Positions 33,163-42,251 of a stretch of 64,000 bases of DNA are shown in pieces. A program made the position numbers and the translations under genes. Origin of the DNA: Nocardioides immobilis (lineage in GTDB: Bacteria > Actinomycetota > Actinomycetes > Propionibacteriales > Nocardioidaceae); assembly GCF_003515065.1 (NCBI RefSeq), contig NZ_QXGH01000020.1:62001-126000 (forward strand), in the 5' to 3' direction. The number at the start of each line of letters is the position of its first letter. The first letter of the stretch is position 1. Under the pieces are notes generated by a model. It ran no database searches. It worked only from the letters and a program-made list of their open reading frames with translations, and was not told where the DNA came from.

Positions 33163-34620
33163 GTGACCACGAACTTCGCCGAGCTCGGCGTGCCCACCAA
33201 CCTCGACCAGGTGCTGGCCGCCCACGGCATCACCGTCCCCACCCCGATCCAGGCCGCGACCCTGCCCGACTCGCTCGCCGGCAAGGACCTGCTCGGCCGC
33301 GGCCGCACCGGCTCCGGCAAGACCTACGCGTTCGCGCTGCCGGTCGCCGCTCGCCTCGCCGCCAAGGGCGGCCGCGCGGCCCCCCGCAAGCCGCGCGCAC
33401 TCATCCTCGCGCCGACCCGCGAGCTCGTCAGCCAGATCGACGCCGCCCTCCGCCCGCTCGCCGACGCGACCGGCCTGCGCACGCACACCGTCTTCGGTGG
33501 CGTCGGCCAGGGCCCGCAGGTCGCGGCGCTCAAGCGCGGCGTCGACGTCCTCATCGCCTGCCCCGGCCGGCTGGAGGACCTGATCAACCAGGGCCACTGC
33601 GACCTCGGCGCCATCGAGATCACCGTGCTCGACGAGGCCGACCACATGGCCGACCTCGGCTTCCTCCCCGCCGTCCGGCGCCTGCTCGGTCAGACCCCGC
33701 GCGGCGGTCAGCGGATGCTCTTCTCCGCCACCCTCGACAACGCGATCGACGTGCTGGTGAAGCGCTTCCTCGAGCACCCGGTCGTGCACGAGGCCGACTC
33801 GGCGCAGTCGCCGGTGTCCCAGATGGACCACCACGTCCTGCACGTCTCCCGCGAGCTGCGGATGGCGGTCCTCGTCGACCTCGCCAGCGCGCCCGGTCGC
33901 ACCGTGATCTTCACCCGCACCAAGCACGGTGCCAAGGCGCTGGCCCGCCAGCTCAACAAGACCGGCGTTCCGGCGGTCGACCTGCACGGCAACCTGAGCC
34001 AGGGTGCGCGGACGCGGAACCTCGACGCCTTCCACAGCGGCGCCGCGACCACGCTGGTCGCGACCGACATCGCGGCCCGTGGCATCCACGTCGACGACGT
34101 CGCAGTCGTCGTCCACGCCGACCCGCCGGCCGAGCACAAGGCCTACCTGCACCGCTCCGGCCGCACCGCGCGCGCCGGCGCCGCGGGCACCGTCGTCACC
34201 CTGATGACCGACGACCAGGTCCGCGACGTCCGCGCGCTCACCCGCGCGGCCGGCGTGAAGCCCACAACGACCAAGCTGGCCGACGTCAAGCACCCCGTGC
34301 TCAAGGAGCTCGCCCCCGGCGAGCGCACCCTCCCGGGCGGCCTGATGACGGCATCGTCGACCCAGCCGGCCGGCCGCTCCCAGGGCAACCGGGGTGGCGG
34401 CGGTGGCGGTGGCAACCGGTCGCGGAAGCCCTCGGGCCAGCGCGGCGGTTCCGGCGCCGGCGCCGGCGCCGGCGCGAAGCGCAGTGGTGCTCCGAAGTCC
34501 GGCGGCAACGGCAGTGGTCGTTCGGGCGGCAGCGGCGGTGGCAACGGCGGCGGCTCGCGTCGTCGTACCGGCTCCGGCGGCGGGCACAGCGCCTCGTCGT
34601 TCAGCTCCGGGCGCCGCTGA
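33163..34620 (+). CDS. DEAD-box RNA helicase with Gly/Ser/Arg-rich tail
   Basis: The protein (485 residues from GTG 33163) has all DEAD-box motifs: PTPIQ (Q motif), GRTGSGKT (I), PTREL (Ia), DEAD (II), SAT (III) and HRSGRTARAG (VI). About 85 C-terminal residues form a low-complexity Gly/Ser/Arg tail (GGGGGGGNRSRK, GAGAGAGAKR) suited to RNA binding. GTG 33163 fits family N-termini; ATG 33136 is another option. About 225 bases without a gene precede it, a long leader as often seen for cold-induced helicases, though I see no defined RNA element. Confidence 0.92.
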   Translation: MTTNFAELGVPTNLDQVLAAHGITVPTPIQAATLPDSLAGKDLLGRGRTGSGKTYAFALPVAARLAAKGGRAAPRKPRALILAPTRELVSQIDAALRPLADATGLRTHTVFGGVGQGPQVAALKRGVDVLIACPGRLEDLINQGHCDLGAIEITVLDEADHMADLGFLPAVRRLLGQTPRGGQRMLFSATLDNAIDVLVKRFLEHPVVHEADSAQSPVSQMDHHVLHVSRELRMAVLVDLASAPGRTVIFTRTKHGAKALARQLNKTGVPAVDLHGNLSQGARTRNLDAFHSGAATTLVATDIAARGIHVDDVAVVVHADPPAEHKAYLHRSGRTARAGAAGTVVTLMTDDQVRDVRALTRAAGVKPTTTKLADVKHPVLKELAPGERTLPGGLMTASSTQPAGRSQGNRGGGGGGGNRSRKPSGQRGGSGAGAGAGAKRSGAPKSGGNGSGRSGGSGGGNGGGSRRRTGSGGGHSASSFSSGRR

Positions 34621-34632
34621 CGCGTCCTCGCG

Positions 34633-35373
34633 TCACGCCCGCGGGTTGCGGGCGGTGCGCGCGACGGCGGCCTCGTACGCCGTCACCAGGCCGCCGACCG
34701 AGAGCGGCTTGAGCCGCTCCATCACCTCACGGAAGTGCTCGGACTGGTGGTCGTCGTAGAGCGGCGCCAGCTTGTCGCGGATGACCTCGAAGAGCTCCTT
34801 CGCCATCTGCTCGCCGTGCTCCTGGTAGACGGCGGCGGCAGCGACCGCCACCTCGCGGGGGAAGCCGAGCTCGAGCAGCCGCAGGCCGATGGCCAGCTGG
34901 TTGCCGGCGACGAGGTACGACGCGTCGCGGCGCCGCAGCACTCCGAGCGCCTGGAGGGTGGCGACGTCCTCGTCGGACAGGGGCCGCCCGGCCTTGGTCT
35001 CGAGCTGTCGGCGGTCCATCTCGACCGGTAGGTCCGACTGCCAGGGCGCGAGCATCGTCCGGGCGAGCGCGATGTCCTCGGGGGTGGCGTCGGCGGGGAT
35101 GCCGGCGACGTACCGCTCGATGGCCGCCAGCGTGAACCCGTGGCTCTGCAGCTCCTGGACGAGCTCGAGCCGGGCGACGTGCTCGGGCGTGTAGTAGCCG
35201 GAACGGCCGCGTCGGAGCGGCGGCGGCACCAGGCCCTTGGTCGTGTAGAACCGCACCGTCCGCACGCTCATCCCGACCCGTCTCGTGAGGTCGTCGAGCG
35301 TCAGCAGCGCCTCCGCGGAGCCGCCGTTCCGACCCGGTGTGACCTGCGTCGCAGTGCCCTCGCCCTTGACCAT
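34633..35373 (-). CDS. MerR-family regulator of fatty-acid genes
   Basis: The 246-residue protein has a MerR winged helix (LTLDDLTRRVGMSVRTVRFYTTKGLVPPPL split over ~25-50) and a longer helical C-terminal domain without the cysteines of metal sensors. It diverges from fadA. Its start (ATG 35373) overlaps the palindrome at 35373-35389, so it is likely autoregulated and may be leaderless. The same palindrome precedes the racemase gene 5 kb away, suggesting a regulator of acyl-CoA catabolism. Confidence 0.85.
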   Translation of the reverse strand: MVKGEGTATQVTPGRNGGSAEALLTLDDLTRRVGMSVRTVRFYTTKGLVPPPLRRGRSGYYTPEHVARLELVQELQSHGFTLAAIERYVAGIPADATPEDIALARTMLAPWQSDLPVEMDRRQLETKAGRPLSDEDVATLQALGVLRRRDASYLVAGNQLAIGLRLLELGFPREVAVAAAAVYQEHGEQMAKELFEVIRDKLAPLYDDHQSEHFREVMERLKPLSVGGLVTAYEAAVARTARNPRA

Positions 35374-35389
35374 GACAGTAATAGTGTCA
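35373..35389. promoter_or_regulatory. MerR-type operator between merR and fadA
   Basis: TGACAGTAATAGTGTCA is an inverted repeat (TGACA/TGTCA) overlapping the merR start and 63 bases before fadA. It is nearly the same as 30251-30267. Confidence 0.75.
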
Positions 35390-35452
35390 CAATCATGAGC
35401 AGCCACTCTTGATCGCGCTGTCTGCGCGTTTCCTCAAATTCCAAGGACGGTC

Positions 35453-36664
35453 ATGGCAGAAGCATTCGTGTACGACCACCTCCGCACCCCGCGCGGCAGG
35501 GGCAAGGCGACCGGCACCCTCCACGAGGTGAAGCCCGTCGACCTCGCCGTGGGTCTCCTCGACGAGCTCCAGGTGCGGAACCCGACGCTCGACACCAACC
35601 GGATCGACGACGTCGTCCTGGGCGTCGTGTCGCCGATCGGCGAGCAGGGTGGCGACATCGCCAAGACCGCTGCACTCGCGGCCGGCCTGCCCGACACCGT
35701 CGCCGGTGTCCAGCTCAACCGCTTCTGCGCGTCCGGCCTCGAGGCCGTCAACCAGGCCGCTTCGCGGGTCCGCGGTGGCTTCGAGGACCTGATCGTCGCC
35801 GGCGGCGTCGAGGCCATGAGCCGGGTGCCGATGGGCTCCGACGGTGGCGCCTGGGCGATGGACCCCGCGACCGCGTTCAAGGCGAGCTTCGTGCCCCAGG
35901 GCATCGGCGCCGACCTGATCGCCACGATCGAGGGCTGGAGCCGCGACGACGTCGACGCCTACGCCGCCGAGTCGCACCACCGCGCCGCCAAGGCGTGGGC
36001 CAACGGCTACTTCGCCGGCGCCGTGGTGCCGGTCAAGGACCTCAACGGCGTCACGATCCTCGACCACGACGAGACGGTCCGCCCCGACACCAGCCCCGAG
36101 GGCCTGGCCGGCCTCAAGCCGAGCTTCGCCCAGATGGGTGCCGACGCGGGCTTCGACAACGTCGCGCTCGAGAAGTACCACTGGCTCGAGAAGATCAACC
36201 ACGTCCACCACGCCGGCAACAGCTCCGGCATCGTCGACGGGGCCGCGCTGACCCTGATCGGCACCGAGGAGGCCGGCACCGACCTGGGTCTGACCCCGCG
36301 GGCCCGGATCCTCGCGACCGCCGTGTCCGGCGCCGACCCGGTGATCATGCTGACCGGTCCCGCGCCCGCCGCCCGCAAGGCGCTGGCCAAGGCCGGCCTG
36401 GAGGTCGGCGACATCGACCTGTTCGAGATCAACGAGGCGTTCGCCGCCGTCGCGATGCGGTTCATGCGCGACATGGACATCAGCCACGAGATCACCAACG
36501 TCAACGGCGGCGCGATCGCGATGGGCCACCCGCTCGGCGCGACCGGCGCGATGATCCTCGGCACGCTGATCGACGAGCTCGAGCGTCGCGACCTGCGCCG
36601 CGGCCTGGCCACGCTCTGCGTGGGCGGCGGCATGGGCATCGCGACCATCGTCGAGCGCGTCTGA
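35453..36664 (+). CDS. fadA: acetyl-CoA acyltransferase (thiolase)
   Basis: The 403-residue thiolase has the nucleophilic cysteine (~92) in [14 protein letters not shown], the [18 protein letters not shown] loop and the second catalytic cysteine in TLCVGGGMG. It cleaves 3-ketoacyl-CoA with CoA, the last step of beta-oxidation. AAGGA lies before ATG. It is followed by fadB after 48 bases, forming a fatty-acid oxidation operon. Confidence 0.93.
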   Translation: MAEAFVYDHLRTPRGRGKATGTLHEVKPVDLAVGLLDELQVRNPTLDTNRIDDVVLGVVSPIGEQGGDIAKTAALAAGLPDTVAGVQLNRFCASGLEAVNQAASRVRGGFEDLIVAGGVEAMSRVPMGSDGGAWAMDPATAFKASFVPQGIGADLIATIEGWSRDDVDAYAAESHHRAAKAWANGYFAGAVVPVKDLNGVTILDHDETVRPDTSPEGLAGLKPSFAQMGADAGFDNVALEKYHWLEKINHVHHAGNSSGIVDGAALTLIGTEEAGTDLGLTPRARILATAVSGADPVIMLTGPAPAARKALAKAGLEVGDIDLFEINEAFAAVAMRFMRDMDISHEITNVNGGAIAMGHPLGATGAMILGTLIDELERRDLRRGLATLCVGGGMGIATIVERV

Positions 36665-36712
36665 CTCGTCGTACTCCTCGAACCTTTCACGAACAGGAAC
36701 ACACCAGGACTC

Positions 36713-38917
36713 ATGAGCACTGACACCCAGACCGCTGTGCGCTACGAGCGCGACAGCGACGGCATCGTCACGCTGACGCTGGACGACCCGAACCAGAGCG
36801 CCAACACCATGAACGAGCTCTACCGCACCTCGATGGAGGCCGCGGTCGAGCGTCTGTACGCCGAGCAGGACGACGTGACCGGCGTCGTCATCGCCAGTGC
36901 GAAGAAGACCTTCTTCGCCGGCGGCGACCTCAAGCTGATGACCCAGACCACCAAGGACGACGCCGCAGCGGTGTTCGCCCAGTGCGAGAGCATCAAGTCG
37001 TCCCTGCGCCGCCTCGAGCTCTTCCCCAAGCCGGTCGTGGCTGCCATCAACGGGGCAGCGCTCGGCGGTGGCCTCGAGATCTGCCTGGCCGCCAACCACC
37101 GCATCGCGGTCGACGACCGCAGCGTCAAGGTCGGCCTCCCCGAGGCGAGCCTCGGCCTGCTCCCGGGCGGCGGCGGTGTCACCCGCACCGTGCGGATGTT
37201 CGGCATCCAGACGGCCCTGATGGACCTGCTGCTCCAGGGCCCGCAGTTCGACCCGCAGAAGGCCAAGGACAAGGGCCTCGTCGACGAGCTGGTCGCGACC
37301 CGCGACGAGCTCGTCCCGGCCGCGAAGGCGTGGATCAAGGCCAACCCCGAGGCATCCGCGCAGCCGTGGGACGCCCCCGGCTACAAGATGCCTGGTGGGA
37401 CGCCGAAGTCGCCGGCCCTGGCCGCGTTCCTGCCGGCGTTCCCCGCGCTGCTGCGCTCGCAGGTCAAGGGTGCCGACTACCCGGCGCAGAAGGCGATCCT
37501 GTCGGCCGCGATCGAGGGCGCCAACACCGACTTCGACACCGCCTCGCGGATCGAGTCGCGCTACCTCGCCAACCTGGTCGTCAACCAGAACTCGAAGAAC
37601 ATGATCCAGGCGTTCTTCTTCGACCTGCAGGCGATCAACTCCGGTTCGCTCCGCCCGCAGGGCATCGAGCCGTGGAAGGCCACCAAGGTCGGCGTCCTCG
37701 GCGCGGGCATGATGGGCGCCGGTATCGCCTACGTGTGCGCCAAGGCCGGCATGGAGGTCGTCCTCAAGGACGTCGCCGTCGAGAACGCCGAGAAGGGCAA
37801 GGCGTACTCCGAGGGCATCCTCGACAAGGCGATCTCGCGCGGCAAGTCGACCGAGGAGAAGAAGGCCGACCTGCTCGGCCGGATCACCGCGACGGCCAAC
37901 CCCGAGGACCTCACCGGGTGCGACCTGGTCATCGAGGCCGTGTTCGAGGACCCGGCTCTCAAGGCCAAGGTGTTCGCCGAGATCGCGCCGTTCATCAACA
38001 AGGACGCGCTGCTCTGCTCCAACACCTCGACGCTGCCGATCACGCAGCTCGCCGAGGGTGTCGACCGGCCGGCCGACTTCATCGGACTGCACTTCTTCTC
38101 CCCCGTGGACAAGATGCCGCTGGTCGAGATCATCACCGGCAAGGAGACCAACGAGGTCGCGCTGGCGAAGGCGTACGACGTCGTCCAGCAGATCCGGAAG
38201 ACCCCGATCGTCGTCAACGACAGCCGCGGCTTCTACACCTCGCGGGTCATCGGCTACATGGTCAACGAGGGCATGGCGATGCTCGCGGAGGGCGTGGCGC
38301 CGTACTCCATCGAGCGCGGCACCCTGATGGCCGGCTACCCGGCCGCCGTGCTCCAGCTGTCGGACGAGCTCAACCTCGAGCTGATGGCGAAGATCGCCAA
38401 GGCGACCAAGGAAGGCGAGGAGGCCGCGGGCAACGACTACGTCGAGCACCCCGGCATCGCCGTCGTCCACAAGATGCTCGAGGCCGGTCGTCCCGGTCGC
38501 CTCCGCGGCGCGGGCTTCTACGACTACGAGGACGGCAAGCGCGGTTCCATCTGGGCCGGTCTCGCCGAGCTGTTCCCCGTCGCCGAGGAGCAGCCGTCGA
38601 TCGAGGACATCAAGGACCGGATGCTCTTCGCCGAGGCGCTCGAGACCGCGAAGTGCTTCGAGGAGGGCGTCATCACCTCGGCAGCCGCCGCGAACATCGG
38701 CTCGATCATGGGCATCGGCTTCCCGCCGATGACCGGTGGCGCCGCCCAGTTCATGACCGGCTACGAGCGCAAGGACAGGACCGGCGAGACCGTGGAAACT
38801 GGTCTCAACGCCTTCCTCAAGCGGGCCGACGAGCTGGCCGCCAAGTACGGCGACCGGTTCCAGGCCACCCCGTGGCTGCGGGACCTCGCCGCCTCCGGTG
38901 GGTCCTTCCCCGCCTGA
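36713..38917 (+). CDS. fadB: FadB-type trifunctional beta-oxidation enzyme
   Basis: The 734-residue protein has an N-terminal enoyl-CoA hydratase ([27 protein letters not shown]) and, from ~325, a 3-hydroxyacyl-CoA dehydrogenase (NAD loop [11 protein letters not shown]; catalytic [15 protein letters not shown] near 460; [11 protein letters not shown] in the C-terminal domain). It hydrates enoyl-CoA and oxidises the resulting hydroxyacyl-CoA, feeding the thiolase encoded upstream. CAGGA precedes ATG 36713. Confidence 0.94.
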   Translation: MSTDTQTAVRYERDSDGIVTLTLDDPNQSANTMNELYRTSMEAAVERLYAEQDDVTGVVIASAKKTFFAGGDLKLMTQTTKDDAAAVFAQCESIKSSLRRLELFPKPVVAAINGAALGGGLEICLAANHRIAVDDRSVKVGLPEASLGLLPGGGGVTRTVRMFGIQTALMDLLLQGPQFDPQKAKDKGLVDELVATRDELVPAAKAWIKANPEASAQPWDAPGYKMPGGTPKSPALAAFLPAFPALLRSQVKGADYPAQKAILSAAIEGANTDFDTASRIESRYLANLVVNQNSKNMIQAFFFDLQAINSGSLRPQGIEPWKATKVGVLGAGMMGAGIAYVCAKAGMEVVLKDVAVENAEKGKAYSEGILDKAISRGKSTEEKKADLLGRITATANPEDLTGCDLVIEAVFEDPALKAKVFAEIAPFINKDALLCSNTSTLPITQLAEGVDRPADFIGLHFFSPVDKMPLVEIITGKETNEVALAKAYDVVQQIRKTPIVVNDSRGFYTSRVIGYMVNEGMAMLAEGVAPYSIERGTLMAGYPAAVLQLSDELNLELMAKIAKATKEGEEAAGNDYVEHPGIAVVHKMLEAGRPGRLRGAGFYDYEDGKRGSIWAGLAELFPVAEEQPSIEDIKDRMLFAEALETAKCFEEGVITSAAAANIGSIMGIGFPPMTGGAAQFMTGYERKDRTGETVETGLNAFLKRADELAAKYGDRFQATPWLRDLAASGGSFPA

Positions 38918-38943
38918 TCCCGCACCACCTGCTCAGCCCTCCG

Positions 38944-38974
38944 GAGGGCCCGTCGCGATTCGCGGCGGGCCCTC
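38944..38974. terminator. hairpin terminator after fadB
   Basis: Arms of 14 bases (38944-38957 and 38961-38974, GAGGGCCCG-TCGCG) pair with a single G-T wobble around a three-base loop, 27 bases after the fadB stop. No long T tract follows, as is common in this GC-rich group. Confidence 0.8.
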
Positions 38975-38991
38975 TGGCGTTGGCGGTCTGA

Positions 38992-39058
38992 GGGGTTGCA
39001 GGAATCCCCGGTCCACCGGTGATCCCTGCACTTATCGGCCAATGCAACCCCCGATAAG
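38992..39058. repeat. interleaved inverted repeats
   Basis: GGGGTTGCA (38992-39000) pairs with TGCAACCCC (39043-39051), while CTTATCGG (39031-39038) pairs with CCGATAAG (39051-39058). The two helices overlap in order and so form a pseudoknot-like or alternative structure. TTGCAGGAATC and GATCCCTGCA inside give a third pairing. Confidence 0.75.
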
Positions 39059-39160
39059 CGCCAGTTTTGCCTGGGCGATGTGACCTCTGGGGCGTGAGTG
39101 GCTCCGCCGCATCCCGCCCGCTCGCCAGACGTCGACGGGGTCCGAGTGCGCGCCGCCCAG

Positions 39161-39736
39161 TCAGTCAGGCGCGCTGACGGTGCCGACGGCGGTGACGGTT
39201 CCGCCGTCGATGTACTCGCTGTGCAGGGTGGCGTCCATCCGCACCTCGAGGTGCGGAGCCGGGTCACAACCCGCGCTGACGAGCTCGATCTCTCCGGCCG
39301 TCTCCTCCACGGCCGACGACAGCTCGGTCGCCGGACCAGCATGGGTGATGAAGACGCTGACGAAGGTGTGCTTCTGACCCCCCTTGTTGTGGTGAGGGAG
39401 CGCCACCGTGCTCCCGTCAGCCACCGCGGCGTCGGCCTCGATGATCATCGCCGGCACGTCGCGGTCCGTCATCGGATCGCCGTCGCCGGCGCCCGCGATC
39501 GCGCGGACGGCGGTGTCCCACCGGACCCCGTCGTCCTCGTGGGTCGGTTCGCACGACACGACGAAGTCGGTGAACTCGAGCGTCTGGTCGTCGCTGGTCG
39601 TCACCAGGATGCCGTTCCCGTCGGGCGCGTCGTCGGATGCGCCGGGGTTGCCGGCGTCCTCGCCCGGATCGCTGCCGCACGCCGCGAGCACCGCCGACGC
39701 AACCCCGAGTACGGCGACCGTCCGACTGCGTCTCAT
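39161..39736 (-). CDS. small lipoprotein of unknown function
   Basis: The 191-residue protein has a lipoprotein signal (MRRSRTVAVLGVASAVLAACG, lipobox LAAC) and a Gly/Asp-rich linker. The mature beta-rich domain has two further cysteines (VVSCEPT and SAGCDPAP). No known family is recognised. It is probably attached to the outer face of the membrane. Start 39736 is set by the signal peptide; the frame is open to 39817. Confidence 0.7.
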   Translation of the reverse strand: MRRSRTVAVLGVASAVLAACGSDPGEDAGNPGASDDAPDGNGILVTTSDDQTLEFTDFVVSCEPTHEDDGVRWDTAVRAIAGAGDGDPMTDRDVPAMIIEADAAVADGSTVALPHHNKGGQKHTFVSVFITHAGPATELSSAVEETAGEIELVSAGCDPAPHLEVRMDATLHSEYIDGGTVTAVGTVSAPD

Positions 39737-39776
39737 GGGCTGACGATAGGGGCGGACCGTCCGACGCACCGGCGAA

Positions 39777-40784
39777 TCAGGCGTCGGCCGGCGCAGCGGG
39801 GGCGGGCGCGTCGTCATCCCCGCGTCGGAGGCGGCGCAGGACCAGGAAGAGCGGGGCGCCGATGACCAGCAGCACGCCGGCGAACGGGAGCGCCTTGCCG
39901 GTGATGGTCGCGGTGTCGGTGCCGAAGGACTTCAGCGCCTTCCAGCCGTCCTCGAGGCCCGCGAGGAATCCGGCCTCCTCGGGCTCTTCCTTCTTCTCCC
40001 TCTCCTTCGCCGGGGGCGGGAGGGAGATGTTGACGGAGATCGTGGACATCGACGTCTGGTTGCTGAGGTAGGACAACCGCCGCTCGAGTGACTCGAGGTC
40101 GGCCTGCCGACGGGTGAGCTGGCCCTCGATCCGGACGATGTCGCTGATCGACTGCGCGCGGTCCAGCAGCGCCTCGACCCGGGCCAGGCTGCGGCGCTGG
40201 GCGCGGATCCGGACCTGGGTGTCGATCACCTGGGTGGTGACGTCCTCCTTGCCGGTGTTGGCGGTCTCCAGGTCCGCCACCTCCTGGAGCGCGAGGAACG
40301 CCTTGTCGAAGTCGGCGACCGGGATCCGCAGCAGCAGCCGCGCCGTCTTCACGTCGCCGTCGTCGTTGGTGGTCGTCTCGCGCTCGGTGATCTCGCCGAA
40401 GTACCGGTCGCTGATCTTCTGGACGTCGACGACCGCGGCCTCGACGTCGTCGCTCTCGAGCGAGACGTTGCCCTTCGCGATGATCTTGCGGTCCGTGGCC
40501 CCGTCGTCCGGGCGGCCCGCGGCGTCGAGCGCGACCGACAGCTGGTCGGCGCTGTCGAGGGGGGCGTTGTCGCCGATGGATCGCTCCGCGACGCCGTCCC
40601 GACCCTCCGTCATGGCCGGAGCGTCCGCCGGCACCTCCCGCTCCGCTGCGTCGGAGGCGGGATTCACCCCGCCGTCGTCGTCACTGCCGGCCGACGAGCA
40701 CGCGGCGGCGGCGAGCAGGACCGCGAGGAGCACAGCGACGAACGAGAGCAGGACCGGAGTACGACGGCGCGCGGCAGGCCTCAT
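39777..40784 (-). CDS. DUF4349 lipoprotein
   Basis: The 335-residue protein has a lipobox (AAAC), an acidic linker, then the DUF4349 domain: KIIAKGNVSLESDDVEAAV, VRIRAQRRSLARVEALLDRA, a predicted coiled coil around ISDIVRIEGQLTRRQADLES, SYLSNQTSMSTISVNI. A C-terminal membrane helix (ALPFAGVLLVIGAPLFLVL) and basic tail follow. It is anchored at both ends to the membrane. Function of DUF4349 is unknown. Confidence 0.82.
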   Translation of the reverse strand: MRPAARRRTPVLLSFVAVLLAVLLAAAACSSAGSDDDGGVNPASDAAEREVPADAPAMTEGRDGVAERSIGDNAPLDSADQLSVALDAAGRPDDGATDRKIIAKGNVSLESDDVEAAVVDVQKISDRYFGEITERETTTNDDGDVKTARLLLRIPVADFDKAFLALQEVADLETANTGKEDVTTQVIDTQVRIRAQRRSLARVEALLDRAQSISDIVRIEGQLTRRQADLESLERRLSYLSNQTSMSTISVNISLPPPAKEREKKEEPEEAGFLAGLEDGWKALKSFGTDTATITGKALPFAGVLLVIGAPLFLVLRRLRRGDDDAPAPAAPADA

Positions 40785-40864
40785 GACCGTACGACGGCGC
40801 GCGGCAACGATCGGTTCCTTGTCGATCCGCCGACCCCATTCCCTTTCGGCGAATCATCGCAACG

Positions 40865-42239
40865 TTGGCAACCCTCGGCATGGCCCTGGTGGTCTTGGTC
40901 GCAACACCCACATCGGTGGAGGCCGATGAACGCTGGTGCGGTCGGACCAACGACTCGGTGCGCAAGCTGCTCGAGTGCGTCACGGTCGAGGGCGTCCTCG
41001 AGCACCAGCAGGCCTTCGCTGAGATCGCGGACGCCAACGGCGGCACCCGCTCGGCCGGGACGCCCGGCTACGACGCGTCGGTCGACTATGTCGAGGACCG
41101 GCTCACCCGGGCCGGTTACGTGGTCACCCGCCAGACGTTCAACGTGTTCAGCTGGGAGGAGGTCGGCGACTCCGCCCTGGAGCAGACCAGCCCGACCCCG
41201 GAGACCTATGTCGAAGGCACGGACTTCGCGGCGACACCGCACTCCGAGCCGGGCGACGTCACGGCCAGCGTGACCCCGGTCGACATCCAGCTCGGTCTCG
41301 GCAACACCTCGACCAGCGGCTGTGAGGCCGCCGACTTCGCCGGGTTCCCCGCGGGCGACATCGCCCTGATCCAGCGCGGCACCTGCACGTTCGAGCTGAA
41401 GGCTGAGAACGCGGCTGCTGCCGGTGCCTCCGGCGTGCTGTTGTTCAACCAGGGCAACACGACCGACGCCGGCCGGCAGGGCATCCCCGCGGTCACCCTG
41501 GGCAACGACTACACCGCCGAGATCCCGGCGCTGAGCGCGACGTACGCGCTGGGTGCCGAGCTGGCAGGCATCCCGGACCTGGAGATCCGGCTCTTCGCCA
41601 ACGTCAGCCGGACCCCCCACCACGCAGAACGTCATCGCCGAGTGGCGCGGCGGCGACGCGAGCAACGTGATCATGGCAGGCGCCCACCTCGACTCGGTGC
41701 CCGAGGGTCCCGGTATCAACGACAACGGGTCCGGGTCCAGCGGTCTGATCGAGGTCGCCGAGCAGATCGCCAAGCTGAAGCTGCCCAACAAGGTGCGCTT
41801 CGCCTGGTGGGGCGCCGAGGAAGCCGGCCTGATCGGCTCGCCCAACTACGGCCTCTTCATCTACGACGGCGACGGCTCGGGCTTCGGGCTCGTCGGCCCC
41901 GACGGCTCTGACGAGATCGAGGCGCTCTTCGAGCGGTACTACGCAGAGCTCGGCATCCCGTCCGAGCCGACCGCGTTCAGCGGCCGGTCCGACTACCAGG
42001 CGTTCATCAACAACGGCATCCCGTCGGGCGGCCTGTTCACCGGAGCCGAGGGGGTCAAGACACCCGCACAGGCGGCCAAGTGGGGCGGCACGGCCGGCCT
42101 CGCCTACGACCCGTGCTACCACTCCGCCTGCGACACGATCGACAACCTCGACCACGACGCGCTGGGCATCAACGCCGACGCCGTCGCGTACGTCGTGCTC
42201 CTCTACGCCTCGCGGCGGGAGGCCATCAACGCCGGGTGA
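40865..42239 (+). pseudogene. M28 aminopeptidase with PA domain, frameshifted
   Basis: Two frames together encode a secreted M28 peptidase. The first (to ~41612) has a signal-like segment, an N-terminal M28 region and a protease-associated insert (ADFAGFPAGDIALIQRGTC, AAAGASGVLLFNQ). The second carries the zinc core: GAHLDSVPEGPGINDNGSGS, WWGAEEAGLIGSPNY, YDPCYHSACDTI. They meet at a run of six Cs (41613-41618); five Cs would give an unbroken frame. A start is unclear: the first usable codon is TTG 40865, and the basic residues expected before the signal lie upstream without an ATG. Recent mutation or sequencing error are both possible. Confidence 0.82.
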
Positions 42240-42251
42240 GGCTGATCCTGC

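Noticed and set aside
35393..38470. A 1,025-codon open frame on the minus strand
   Set aside because: It is the antisense shadow of fadA and fadB.
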